A stretch of DNA of 64,000 nt, taken from positions 6,831 through 70,830 of the forward strand of contig CATYZI010000012.1 in assembly GCA_958415625.1 (NCBI GenBank), given 5' to 3'. The position numbers were made by a program, and so were the translations under genes. Source of the DNA: an uncultured Collinsella sp. GTDB lineage: Bacteria; Actinomycetota; Coriobacteriia; Coriobacteriales; Coriobacteriaceae. Below the pieces are notes generated by a model that was given only the letters and a program-made list of their open reading frames with translations, was not told the origin of the DNA and searched no databases. Positions 8,016 to 16,806 of the stretch are shown in pieces. Positions within the stretch are counted from its first letter, which is position 1. Each line of letters starts with the position of its first letter.

Positions 8016-10214
8016 TTAGCCGACCGTATCGTCAGGCGTGGGCGAGGGGTCGGGAGTGGGCGTAGGCGTAGGCGTAGGCGTGCCGCCATCGCCGCCGGTC
8101 GAACCACCAGTGGAGCCACCCGTCGAGCCACCGGTCGTACCGGTGCCGCCGGTGGTGTCGCCGCCCGTGGTCTCGGTGGTCGTGGTCGTCGTGGTAGTCG
8201 TTGTGGTGGTTTCCTCTTCCTCTTCGTCCTTGTCCTTGTCGTCGTTCTCCGACTTCTTGGTGTTGTTGGTGCCGTAGAACTTCCAGACGCTGTTGTTCTT
8301 GTAGGTGGGCGCCGTTCCGGTCGCAAACTCCTCGCGCTCGGTACCGGTCAGAACGGTGTTCATAAACCGCTTAAAGACAGGCAGGTTGGTGCTGTCGCCC
8401 AGCAGGTCCGTGCCGTACTTTTGGATGGGGATCTCGCCCGCGGAATAGCCGGTCCACAGGGCGCACGCCAGCTGCGGGGTATAGCCGCAGAACCACAGGT
8501 TGGTGGTGTTGTCGGTGGTGCCCGTCTTGCCGGCATAGGGCTGGTTGACACTCAGAGCGCCGGCAGCACCCGTACCGCTGCCCTTCATGACGCCGGACAG
8601 AACATCGGTGACCGCGGCGGCCTCGCCCTCGGTAAGCACCTGTGAGGGATTGTCGGTGTGCTGGTACAGCACCGAACCGGTACGAGAGTCAATCTCGGTG
8701 ATGGCGATCGGCTGGCGATAGTAGCCGCCGTTGGCAAACGTCGCGTAGGCGGCGGCCATCTCGAGCGGCGAGATCGAGCCGGTGCCGAGGGTCATGACGG
8801 GAACGTCCTCGATGTTATCCTTGGCGGGGTCGATGCCGAGCTTTTTGACGAGCGAGATGATCTTGCTGTTACCGACGGCTTCCGCCACCTGGATGTAGCC
8901 GGTGTTGGAGGAGTATGCCGTCGCCTGCTTAAGCGTGATGTTGCCATAGCTCTGGTTGGCGTAATTTTGGACCTCGGTCGTGGTGCCCTTGGCCTTGAGC
9001 GGCGAGTTGCAGTTGAGGGTGACGTTGGGGTTCATGCCGTTTTGGATGGCAGTTGCCAGCGTAAAGGCCTTAAAGGTGGAGCCGACGGGGCGCTTGGCCG
9101 TGGCATGGTTTACGTGGTTCTCGTCGGCGTTGTAGTCGTAGCCGCCCACCATGCACTTGATGTAGCCGGTCTTGGGGTCGACGACGACCATGCCCATGTC
9201 CAGGCCGTCGAGCGAGAGCGTGTCGAGCTGCTCGCGGACGGCATTCTCTGCCACCTGCTGCATCGTGGGGTCGATGGTGGTCTTGACGGTCAGACCGCCC
9301 TTAAAGAGCACGTCGGTCGAGAACTCCTGCTCCAGCAGCTGCTTGACGTAGGAGACAAAGTAGGGCTGCGAGTAAACGTCGACGCCGCTGCCCGAGATTT
9401 CGGTCACATTGAGGGTGATGGGCTCGGCCTGTGCGGCATCGTGCTCCTCCTGGGTGATGTGGCCCAGGCGCAGCATGTTGTCGAGAACCTTGTTGCGGCG
9501 AGACAGTGCCAGATCGGGATTGACCGTGGGGTCGTACTGCGAGGGCGAGTTGGGAAGGCCGATGAGCAGCGCGGCCTCGCTGAGGGTGAGGTCGGCGGCG
9601 CTCTTGGACAGATAGGTCTCGGCTGCGGCCTCGATGCCGTAGGCGCCATGGCCGTAATAGATGGTGTTGAGGTACATCATGAGGATCTCGTCTTTGGAGT
9701 ACATGTCCTCCATCTTGATGGCGATGTAGGCCTCGCGCACCTTACGCTCAATGGTCGAGTCGAACTGCTCCTCCTGCAGGATGGTGTTGCGCACAAGCTG
9801 CTGGGTGATAGTCGAGGCGCCTTCGTGCCCGCCGCCGAGGGTTGCCACCGCAGCACGCGCGATACCCCACAGGTCGATGCCGCCGTGCTCGTAGAAGCGC
9901 TCGTCCTCGACGTCAACGGTGCCTTGCAGCACGTAGGGGGAGACCTCGTCCTTGGTGATGGACTTGCGGTTTTGCGTGTAGAAGCTCGCGATCTTGTTGC
10001 CGTTGCAGTCGACGATCTCGGTGGGCTCGCTCACCAGATACGCGTTGGCGTCGGTGTAGTCGGGCAGATCGGACAGCCAGCGGTTGACGTTGCCGACCAT
10101 GCCGATGCCAAACGCCACGCCCGCAATCAGCAGAAAGCCCAAAAACGAGAGCAGGATTATGGGCAGGGCGTGCGTCTTTGAACGGCTGTGTCCCTGTCGT
10201 TGGCGAGGACCCAT
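8016..10214 (-). CDS. Class A penicillin-binding protein (transglycosylase-transpeptidase)
   Basis: Polymerises and cross-links peptidoglycan. A short basic N-terminus is followed by one membrane anchor (about 17-40). The GT51 domain has EDERFYEHGGID (103-114) and GASTITQQLVRN. The transpeptidase domain has the STFK serine motif at S379-K382, SSN at 435-437 and KTG at 563-565. The last 70 or so residues are low complexity: an acidic stretch, 12 threonines in a row, GGS/TGG repeats and PTPTPT. ATG at 10214 is preceded by GGAGGT at 6 nt, so the 41 extra upstream residues of the open frame are not used. Product 732 aa. Confidence 0.95.
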   Translation of the reverse strand: MGPRQRQGHSRSKTHALPIILLSFLGFLLIAGVAFGIGMVGNVNRWLSDLPDYTDANAYLVSEPTEIVDCNGNKIASFYTQNRKSITKDEVSPYVLQGTVDVEDERFYEHGGIDLWGIARAAVATLGGGHEGASTITQQLVRNTILQEEQFDSTIERKVREAYIAIKMEDMYSKDEILMMYLNTIYYGHGAYGIEAAAETYLSKSAADLTLSEAALLIGLPNSPSQYDPTVNPDLALSRRNKVLDNMLRLGHITQEEHDAAQAEPITLNVTEISGSGVDVYSQPYFVSYVKQLLEQEFSTDVLFKGGLTVKTTIDPTMQQVAENAVREQLDTLSLDGLDMGMVVVDPKTGYIKCMVGGYDYNADENHVNHATAKRPVGSTFKAFTLATAIQNGMNPNVTLNCNSPLKAKGTTTEVQNYANQSYGNITLKQATAYSSNTGYIQVAEAVGNSKIISLVKKLGIDPAKDNIEDVPVMTLGTGSISPLEMAAAYATFANGGYYRQPIAITEIDSRTGSVLYQHTDNPSQVLTEGEAAAVTDVLSGVMKGSGTGAAGALSVNQPYAGKTGTTDNTTNLWFCGYTPQLACALWTGYSAGEIPIQKYGTDLLGDSTNLPVFKRFMNTVLTGTEREEFATGTAPTYKNNSVWKFYGTNNTKKSENDDKDKDEEEEETTTTTTTTTTTTETTGGDTTGGTGTTGGSTGGSTGGSTGGDGGTPTPTPTPTPDPSPTPDDTVG

Positions 10215-10376
10215 ATATTGACCTCCAGGTATGTCGTGCCGGACGGTGGATGTGCCGTCGGGGCAGGATGGACATAAGTTATTACACGATAAACCAAACG
10301 GGGCGCGCGAGGCCTCGTGTATGCTGGAAGACGGCATTTTTCAGAGTGAATGCATACCTTGGTAAGGAGTTTGCCG

Positions 10377-12335
10377 ATGGCGATTCGGGCGATGGGGCCG
10401 AGCGGACAATACGAGACTGGATTGGATGCTGCCGGTGCGGCGCTGCCCGAGTTGCTGGCGCCGGCGGGCGGACTCGACCAGATGCTTGCGGCCATCGCCG
10501 CGGGCGCCGATGCCATCTATGCGGGGTTGGGCGGCTTTAACGCCCGTGTGAGTGCACACGGTTTTACCGACGACGAGTTTGCGCGCGGCTGCGCCGTGGC
10601 GCATACCCATGGCGTGCGTGTGTACGTGACGCTCAACGTGTTCGTGTTTGACGATGAGTTGTCCGACGCGGTGGCGTTGGGAGCTCATGCACTGGAGCTG
10701 GGCGCCGATGCTCTGATTGTGGCCGATGCCGGGTTGGCCTGCGCGCTGCGCGCGGCGATTCCCGGGGTCGAGATTCACCTGTCCACGCAGGCGGGCGCTC
10801 ATAGCGAGGGTGCCGTGCGACTTGCCGCCGATGAGCTGGGGGTCGAGCGCGTGACGACGGCACGCGAGCTGACGGTCGACGAGATTGCGGCGCTATGTGC
10901 CACTGGCGTGCCCATCGAGGTATTCTGCCACGGTGCGATTTGCATCGGCTATTCGGGGGCGTGCGAGTTCTCGGCCCTGCGGCGTGGGCGCTCGGCGATG
11001 CGCGGCGACTGCACGCAGCCGTGCCGTCTGGCGTACGACCTGGTGGACGAGGCGGGACAGAGCGTTGTCGCCGTCGAGGGAGATCGCCTGCTGTGCCCGC
11101 GCGACTATCTGGGTATTGCACATCTGCCTGAGCTTGTAGATGCCGGCGTGGCGTCGCTCAAGATCGAGGGGCGCATGAAGAACCCCGATTACGTATTCAA
11201 CGTGGTGCGGGTGTGGCGCCGGGCACTCGATATGCTGTGCGACGGCGCGTGGGACTCCGGTGCCGTGGAAGAGCTTGAGCGCGAGCTGGGAAGGTCGTTT
11301 AACCGTGGGTTTACCGATGCGTACCTGCGAGGGCGTTCGGGTGCCGAGCTGATGAGCTTTGAGCGTGCGATTAACCAGGGCGTGCGCGTGGGGCGCTTGG
11401 TCGCTGTGGGCCACGAAGAGGTGACCGTTGAGCTCGACGCCGCCGTGGCGGCGGGTGACACGCTCGAGATTCGGTTTTATCCGGGTGTCGACGCGCGTCC
11501 CGATGTGCCTAAGCGCTGGCCGCAGGTGCCCTGCCCGGTGGATGCCGCAGCGGGGAAGCGCGTCGTCGTGCATTGCAAGCGTAAGGTGGACACGGGCTGC
11601 GAGGTATACCTGATTCGCAGCGCCGGCGTGTTGGATCAGACGGCGGCGGTGTTGGAGCGCATGCGGGCCGAGGCGGATGCGATTGCGCCCGTTGCACGTG
11701 CCGTTGAGGCACTGCCCTTTGAGGACGTTGCGGTGGATGGCGGTGCGTCGACGGAGTTGGTGGAGTGCGCGGTTCCCACTCGCATGGTTTTTGCTTGGCA
11801 ACTGATGGATGCCGACCCGCGCGGAGAACTCGATTTGTCCGACGCCGTTGTGGTGCTTGACGAGGTGTGCCGCACGGGTGACGCTGACCGGACCTGCTCA
11901 CTGATGCAGCGTGCCGGGCGCGTCGTCTGCCGCAACCTGGGACAGGTGGTGATCGCTCGCGAGCTGGGCGTGACGTTTGACGTGGCGGCGCCGGTGTTCT
12001 GCGCGAATCGGGCAACGCTTACCTGGCTGCGCGGACTTGGTGCGGGGCGGGTGTACTTGCCGGCCGAGTTGCTCGGCAATGATGCGGAGCGTATTGCCGA
12101 ACTGGCTGCTTGTCCCGGTGTCTTGGGGCCTGTCGATGCCGACCGTCCCGAGCTTATGGTGTGCGAGCACTGCTTGCTGACTGCCGAGGGCGCCTGCGCC
12201 ACGGATGCAACGGGGCAGATCCGTTGTCGTGACTGCTCGCGCCGTCAGCGGGCGCGCTTTTTGGTCGAACGTGACGGCACGCGTTTGCCGGTCGTTATCG
12301 ACGCGTGCGGCAGGACGAGGATTTTCCTGTCGTAG
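10377..12335 (+). CDS. U32 peptidase-family protein (RlhA/YegQ-like)
   Basis: A 652-aa protein. The N-terminal part has PELLAPAGGLDQMLAAI and GADAIYAGL. The U32 signature is present as EVFCHGAICIGYSG followed by ACEFS, and GDCTQPCR and KIEGRMK follow. A C-terminal region contains paired Cys motifs (CEHC, CRDC). Members act in RNA hydroxylation (RlhA on 23S rRNA, TrhP on tRNA) or as collagenase-like peptidases. The length and C-terminal extension favour the RlhA-like group, but this is inference. AAGGAG at 10364-10369 supports the ATG at 10377. Confidence 0.85.
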   Translation: MAIRAMGPSGQYETGLDAAGAALPELLAPAGGLDQMLAAIAAGADAIYAGLGGFNARVSAHGFTDDEFARGCAVAHTHGVRVYVTLNVFVFDDELSDAVALGAHALELGADALIVADAGLACALRAAIPGVEIHLSTQAGAHSEGAVRLAADELGVERVTTARELTVDEIAALCATGVPIEVFCHGAICIGYSGACEFSALRRGRSAMRGDCTQPCRLAYDLVDEAGQSVVAVEGDRLLCPRDYLGIAHLPELVDAGVASLKIEGRMKNPDYVFNVVRVWRRALDMLCDGAWDSGAVEELERELGRSFNRGFTDAYLRGRSGAELMSFERAINQGVRVGRLVAVGHEEVTVELDAAVAAGDTLEIRFYPGVDARPDVPKRWPQVPCPVDAAAGKRVVVHCKRKVDTGCEVYLIRSAGVLDQTAAVLERMRAEADAIAPVARAVEALPFEDVAVDGGASTELVECAVPTRMVFAWQLMDADPRGELDLSDAVVVLDEVCRTGDADRTCSLMQRAGRVVCRNLGQVVIARELGVTFDVAAPVFCANRATLTWLRGLGAGRVYLPAELLGNDAERIAELAACPGVLGPVDADRPELMVCEHCLLTAEGACATDATGQIRCRDCSRRQRARFLVERDGTRLPVVIDACGRTRIFLS

Positions 12336-12384
12336 GTGTTCGGCCGCGCCGTTTTGGTTATCATAAGAGAGTTTATGAACTTCC

Positions 12385-12411
12385 AGCACCGCCGTATCCG
12401 GTGAGGGTGCT
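12385..12411 (+). other. Possible leader hairpin before tyrS
   Basis: AGCACC (12385-12390) can pair with GGTGCT (12406-12411), and an overlapping CACCG/CGGTG pairing is an alternative. It ends 10 nt before the AGGAGG-type site of tyrS. No T-box sequence was recognised. It may be incidental. Confidence 0.25.
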
Positions 12412-12432
12412 ATAGCAAAAGGAGGATACCCA

Positions 12433-13644
12433 ATGCTGTCTGTTGACGAGCAAATGCGTATCATCACCTCGGGTGCAGCGCAGATCGTCCCCGAGGCCGA
12501 CCTTCGCAAGAAGCTTGAGAAGGGCGAGCCCCTCAACATCAAGCTCGGCGTCGATCCCACCAGCCCCGACCTGCACCTGGGCCATGCCGTGCCCCTGCGC
12601 AAGATGCGTCAGTTCCAGGACCTGGGCCACAACGTCACCCTCATCATCGGCAACGGCACCGCGCTGATCGGCGACCCCTCGGGCAAGAACTCCACGCGTC
12701 CGCAGCTTTCGCAGGAGCAGATCGAGGCCAACGCCGAGACCTACGTGAGCCAGGCCATGAAGATCCTGGATCCCGAGAAGACCACCATCGTGCACAACGG
12801 CGACTGGATCCTTTCGATGGACCTGGCCGGCCTGCTGCAGGTGTGCTCCAAGTTCACCGTCGCTCGCATCCTTGAGCGCGACGACTTTACCAAGCGCTAC
12901 CAGTCCCAGACGCCGATCGCCCTGCACGAGTTTCTGTACCCCGTGATGCAGGCCTTCGACTCCGTTCAGATCAAGGCCGACGTCGAGATGGGCGGCACCG
13001 ACCAGCTCTTCAACCTGCTCGCCGGCCGCGAGCTCATGGAGAAGATGGGCATGGAGCCGCAGATTGCGCTCACCATGCCGCTGCTCGAGGGCACCGACGG
13101 CGTGCGCAAGATGTCCAAGTCCTATGGCAACTACATCGGCCTGACCGACGCTCCCAAGGATATGTTCGGCAAGACCATGTCCATCCCCGACGAGATGATC
13201 GGCAAGTACTATCGTCTGGCCAGCTCGCTCGCCCCGGCCGAGGTCGACAAGATCGACGCCGCCCTGGCCGACGGTTCTGCCGACCCCTACGAGCTCAAGC
13301 GCGCGCTGGGCCGCGACCTGTGCGATACCTACCACGGCGCCGGCGCCGGCGACGAGGCCCAGGCCGAGTTCGACCGTGTGTTCAAGGAGGGCCAGCTCGC
13401 CGACTTCCCCGAGAAGCACGTTGAGCTGACTGTTAACGACGAGGGCCAGATCTACCTCGCCGGCCTGCTCAAGGACTTGGGTCTTTCGGCGAGCGCCGGC
13501 CAGGCTCGTCGCGATATCGACGGCGGCGGTGTCAAGATCAACGGCAAGGCCGTGGCTCCCAAGAGCTATAACATCGATCCCAGCGCCCTCAAGCTGGGCG
13601 ACACCCTCTCCGTGGGCAAGCGCAAGGGCTTCAAGTTGGTCTAA
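12433..13644 (+). CDS. tyrS: Tyrosyl-tRNA synthetase
   Basis: Charges tRNA-Tyr. A class I catalytic domain carries HLGH at 48-51 (the HIGH motif) and KMSKS at 226-230. A C-terminal S4 RNA-binding domain occupies about 335-403. The KMSKS form and 403-aa length match the TyrZ-like branch rather than the KFGKT branch. AAAAGGAGGA precedes the ATG. Confidence 0.96.
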   Translation: MLSVDEQMRIITSGAAQIVPEADLRKKLEKGEPLNIKLGVDPTSPDLHLGHAVPLRKMRQFQDLGHNVTLIIGNGTALIGDPSGKNSTRPQLSQEQIEANAETYVSQAMKILDPEKTTIVHNGDWILSMDLAGLLQVCSKFTVARILERDDFTKRYQSQTPIALHEFLYPVMQAFDSVQIKADVEMGGTDQLFNLLAGRELMEKMGMEPQIALTMPLLEGTDGVRKMSKSYGNYIGLTDAPKDMFGKTMSIPDEMIGKYYRLASSLAPAEVDKIDAALADGSADPYELKRALGRDLCDTYHGAGAGDEAQAEFDRVFKEGQLADFPEKHVELTVNDEGQIYLAGLLKDLGLSASAGQARRDIDGGGVKINGKAVAPKSYNIDPSALKLGDTLSVGKRKGFKLV

Positions 13645-13668
13645 CGAGCGAGTTGACCTCACAAGTGC

Positions 13669-13707
13669 AAAAAGGCCGCAGCCGGGAATCCCGACTGCGG
13701 CCTTTTT
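13669..13707 (+). terminator. Terminator of tyrS
   Basis: A 13-bp stem AAAAAGGCCGCAG / CTGCGGCCTTTTT (13669-13681, 13695-13707) capped by a second GGGA/TCCC pairing. The T run supports the + strand and the A run allows bidirectional use. Confidence 0.9.
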
Positions 13708-13719
13708 GGTTACGACGAT

Positions 13720-13745
13720 CCCTTGGGGACGGAGGGATCATTTGG
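13720..13745. repeat. Short copy of the GGGGACGGAGG/GGGATCATTT repeat
   Basis: Contains GATCCCTTGGGGACGGAGGG followed by ATCATTT, sharing its core with the large palindrome at 37450-37561. The ends GATCCCT and AGGGATC are themselves inverted. Confidence 0.6.
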
Positions 13746-13865
13746 CGGTGCCGTTAAGCGGAGAGGCGTATTGTTGACCCATCGTTTGGGCATACAATGG
13801 CTGTTGGCTTGCTGCGGTGAAGGCTCGTCCGCTCCGCAGTTATTTCTACAGTTAAAGGAGTATGT

Positions 13866-15686
13866 ATGTCCGTTGAGGTCATGAGGACTGTGATCGAGGC
13901 CGCCGAGGGCCGCGTGCCCGTCGACACGCTGTTTACCAATGCGCAGATCGTCGACGTGTATGGCCAGCGTGTGGCGCCCGGTAGCGTTGCCGTCAAGGAC
14001 GGTGTGATCGTCGGCGTGCTCTACGATGGTCGCGACGATGCCGCTGGCACCTACGAGGCAACTGAGGTCATCGACTGCCAGGGTCGCTATCTCGCTCCCG
14101 GTTTTATTGACGGGCATTTGCACATTGAGTCCTCGAACATCCGCCCCGCCGAGTATGCGCGCATGGCGGCGACGCGCGGTACCACCACCGCTATTGCTGA
14201 CAGCCACGAGATTGCCAATGTTGCCGGTCTCGACGGCTTGCGCTTTATGATCGAGGACGGCCGCCGCGCACCCATCTCCATCAAGTACATGATGCCTTCG
14301 TGCGTGCCCGCACTGCCCGACGAGCAGGCCGGTGCCGTTATTTCGGCTGCCGATATGCAGGCGTTTTTTGCCGAGCATCCAGGCGATGTCTTTGGTCTGG
14401 GCGAAATGATGAATCTGCCGGGCGTCTTTATGGCCGACCCCGAGACCTGTGCTCGCATCGATGCTGCCAACCAGACGCCGTCCAAGCAGGTTGACGGCCA
14501 CGCGCCGCTCGTTGCCGGTAAGGACCTCAACGCATATGCCGCAGCGGGCATTGTCGCCGACCACGAGTCGACGATTCCCGAGGAAGCACTCGACAAGCTG
14601 TCCCGCGGCATGTATGTGATGCTGCGTGAGGGCACGTGCAGCCACGACCTGGCCAACCTGTCTCCGATGCTGTTGGAGAATCCTTCCCGTGCCCGCCGCT
14701 GCTGCTTTGCGACCGACGACCGCGCTCCCTCCGATGCGCTTTCGACCGGTATGATCGACAATGCCTGCCGCGTGGCTATCGAGGCCGGTATCGACCCCGT
14801 GGTCGCCATCTCCATGGCGTCCCTTTCCACGGCTGAGGCATTTGGCCTGGACCACGGCTTTCGCGACCCGCATGAGCTGCGTGGCGCCATCGCCCCGGGC
14901 AAGCGTGCCGACCTGCTGGTACTCAACGACCTGACGTTTGCCACGGCTCCGCATCGCGTATATGCCGCCGGTGCCCTGGTGGCGCAGGACGGCACCTTTG
15001 TGGGCGAGATTGCACCCGAGATGGCCGAGGTTGCGGCCCTTGCCGATGAGCTGCGTGCTTCCGTTAAGCTGCCGAAGCTTTCGCTCGACGTGTTCGACTA
15101 TGCCTTTAAGCCGGGCGAGGCCGTGATCGACGTGGTGCCGGGTAAGGCCATCACGGGTATGGCTCGCCCCGAGAACGCCGAGGGCCTGCGTCGCATTATG
15201 CTGATTGAGCGCCACGGCCGCGGCGTGTCACTGCAGGCCGAGGGCGCCGACGGCGATGGTCCTGCGGGCCTGGGTCTTGTTGGCAAGCACATCGGTCGCG
15301 GCTGGGTGCGCGGCTTTACCATCACGGGCGGCGCTATCGCTTCGACGATCGGCCACGACTCGCACAACGTGTGCGTGGTGGGCGATAACGCGGCCGATAT
15401 GATGGCGGCCGTCGAGGCTGTGGGCCAGGGCGGCCACGTGCTGGTGCGCAACGGCGAGGTCGTGGCGCTTATTCCGCTGGCGCTCGGCGGCCTGATGAGC
15501 GAAGGCACTGCCGAAGACGTCGCGGCGCAGCACGACGACTTTATGGCCAAGGCGCGCGCCATGGGTATTGAGCCGCCGCTCGACCCCATCATGGGCATCA
15601 TCTTCCTGCCCCTGCCGGTCATCCCGACGCTCCGCATCCGCCCCGAGGGCATGTTCGACGTTACAACCTTCACCTACGCCGACTAG
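13866..15686 (+). CDS. adeC: Adenine deaminase
   Basis: Converts adenine to hypoxanthine and ammonia (purine salvage). The 606-aa protein has the amidohydrolase metal motif DGHLHIESS near residues 79-87, then GTTTAIADSHEIANV. The C-terminal domain has TGGAIASTIGHDSHN and IMGIIFLPLPVIP, both seen in bacterial Ade. AAAGGAG lies 5 nt before the ATG. No purine riboswitch was recognised upstream. The stop codon lies inside a repeat copy (15681-15730). Confidence 0.93.
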   Translation: MSVEVMRTVIEAAEGRVPVDTLFTNAQIVDVYGQRVAPGSVAVKDGVIVGVLYDGRDDAAGTYEATEVIDCQGRYLAPGFIDGHLHIESSNIRPAEYARMAATRGTTTAIADSHEIANVAGLDGLRFMIEDGRRAPISIKYMMPSCVPALPDEQAGAVISAADMQAFFAEHPGDVFGLGEMMNLPGVFMADPETCARIDAANQTPSKQVDGHAPLVAGKDLNAYAAAGIVADHESTIPEEALDKLSRGMYVMLREGTCSHDLANLSPMLLENPSRARRCCFATDDRAPSDALSTGMIDNACRVAIEAGIDPVVAISMASLSTAEAFGLDHGFRDPHELRGAIAPGKRADLLVLNDLTFATAPHRVYAAGALVAQDGTFVGEIAPEMAEVAALADELRASVKLPKLSLDVFDYAFKPGEAVIDVVPGKAITGMARPENAEGLRRIMLIERHGRGVSLQAEGADGDGPAGLGLVGKHIGRGWVRGFTITGGAIASTIGHDSHNVCVVGDNAADMMAAVEAVGQGGHVLVRNGEVVALIPLALGGLMSEGTAEDVAAQHDDFMAKARAMGIEPPLDPIMGIIFLPLPVIPTLRIRPEGMFDVTTFTYAD

Positions 15687-15730
15687 TCATCGGGGACGTT
15701 CTTAAACGACTAGTCGTTGGGGACACTCTT
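15681..15730. repeat. Intergenic repeat, left copy of an inverted pair
   Basis: A 50-nt sequence built of GACTAGTC, GGGGACGTTCTTAAA, GACTAGTCGTTGGGGACAC. It is the near-exact reverse complement (about 46 of 49) of 16752-16800. The two copies flank the HAD gene at 15893-16687. It includes the TAG stop of adeC. Confidence 0.85.
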
Positions 15731-15825
15731 TGGCGTGTCGCCTGACGCTGCGATTGTGGGACCTCTGGCATGTGTGAGCTATTTGCCAGGTCCTTGTAAC
15801 GTTTACGCCCGCGGAGTCTTATTTG

Positions 15826-15887
15826 AGCTCCCTTTGGGTACGTTGGAATCGGATACACGTTCGATTCCAACAAGCCCGAAGGGAGCT
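15826..15887 (+). promoter_or_regulatory. Long hairpin covering the RBS of the next gene
   Basis: Outer arms AGCTCCCTTTGGGT (15826-15839) and GCCCGAAGGGAGCT (15874-15887) pair over 14 bp with two G-U pairs. Inner arms GTTGGAATCG (15842-15851) and CGATTCCAAC (15862-15871) pair perfectly. The loop is 10 nt. The only plausible ribosome binding site of the ATG at 15893, AAGGGAG (15879-15885), is inside the outer stem. The following TTTTCT also allows a weak terminator reading. Confidence 0.7.
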
Positions 15888-15892
15888 TTTCT

Positions 15893-16687
15893 ATGTTTAA
15901 ACTGATTGCATCCGATATGGACGGCACGCTGCTTGACGAAAACGGCCAGGTGCCTCCCGAGACCTACGAACTGATTTTGGCGCTACGCGAGCATGGCGTG
16001 CATTTTGCCGCGTCGTCAGGCCGCCGCTACGATCGCCTGTGCGAGTTCTTTGCGCCCGTTCGCGACAAGATGGACTTTGTCGCAGCTAACGGTGCCCAGG
16101 TCTTCGCCGACGGCAAAATGGTAGACCGCGAGGTATATTCGCACCTGGCGATTCGAAAGCTCGCCCAGGCCGTCGCGACGTTTCCCAATCTGCATCTTGC
16201 ACTCTTCGACCGAACCAAGTCCTTTTTGCTCGATGACGAGTGCAAGTTCGTGCGCGAGGTCGATAAGGACCTTCCCAATGCCGAGCGCATTTGGGAGCTG
16301 CCCGATCCCAGCGTAAATATCATCAAAGCGAGTATCTTCTGCGACGACGGTGCCGTTATGGACAGTGCGTACGTGCTGCAGCGCGAACTCGGTCAGCTCT
16401 TTACTTTTGCGCCTTCGGGCAACGCGTGGATCGATGCCATGCAGCCTGGTGTGTCGAAGGCCTCGGGTATCGCACAGCTCGCGGAGCATTATGGCATTGG
16501 GCGCGATGAGGTTATGGCGTTTGGCGACTCGATGAACGACTACGAGATCATTCGCTTTGTGGGCACGGGCTGCGCGATGGAAAATGCACGTCCCGCGCTC
16601 AAGGCCGTTGCCGATCGCGTGGTGGGACGCAACCGCGACCACGCCGTCCAGCAGGAGCTCCGCCGTGTTCTGGAGAGTCTCGCCTAA
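15893..16687 (+). CDS. Cof-type HAD hydrolase
   Basis: A 264-aa HAD phosphatase of the Cof/IIB group. Motif I is SDMDGTLLDE (about 7-16), motif II is ASSGRRYDR, and motif IV is AFGDSMNDYEI near 207-217. The cap between about 85 and 190 is the IIB type. The substrate is probably a sugar phosphate or similar but cannot be set from sequence. Its ribosome binding site is buried in a hairpin, and the gene is flanked by inverted repeat copies. Confidence 0.85.
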   Translation: MFKLIASDMDGTLLDENGQVPPETYELILALREHGVHFAASSGRRYDRLCEFFAPVRDKMDFVAANGAQVFADGKMVDREVYSHLAIRKLAQAVATFPNLHLALFDRTKSFLLDDECKFVREVDKDLPNAERIWELPDPSVNIIKASIFCDDGAVMDSAYVLQRELGQLFTFAPSGNAWIDAMQPGVSKASGIAQLAEHYGIGRDEVMAFGDSMNDYEIIRFVGTGCAMENARPALKAVADRVVGRNRDHAVQQELRRVLESLA

Positions 16688-16688
16688 T

Positions 16689-16719
16689 CCGGCAGATGGG
16701 GACGTTCCCGTTCTGCCGG
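16689..16719. repeat. Palindrome of the CCGGCAG/GGGGACGTTCC family
   Basis: CCGGCAGA (16689-16696) and TCTGCCGG (16712-16719) flank TGGGGACGTTCCCGT. A tract of nine G follows at 16722-16730. The same family is seen at 58668-58765. Confidence 0.65.
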
Positions 16720-16751
16720 CAGGGGGGGGGCAGTCCTTGCAGCTTTTCGCG

Positions 16752-16800
16752 AAGAGTGTCCCCAACGACTAGTCATTTAAGAACGTCCCCAATGACTAGC
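16752..16800. repeat. Intergenic repeat, right copy of an inverted pair
   Basis: Reverse complement of 15681-15730 with about three differences. It lies between the 3' ends of two convergent HAD genes, only 6 nt from the stop of the minus-strand gene. Confidence 0.85.
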
Positions 16801-16806
16801 CGATGA

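Noticed and set aside
8658..10181. Plus-strand frame of 507 codons
   Set aside because: Antisense shadow of the penicillin-binding protein gene, with biased Val/Gly/Asp content.
12336..12432. T-box riboswitch before tyrS
   Set aside because: Only a small hairpin is present; no T-box sequence or long leader was found.
13646..13865. Purine riboswitch before adeC
   Set aside because: The gap holds a terminator and a repeat; no purine-aptamer core was recognised.
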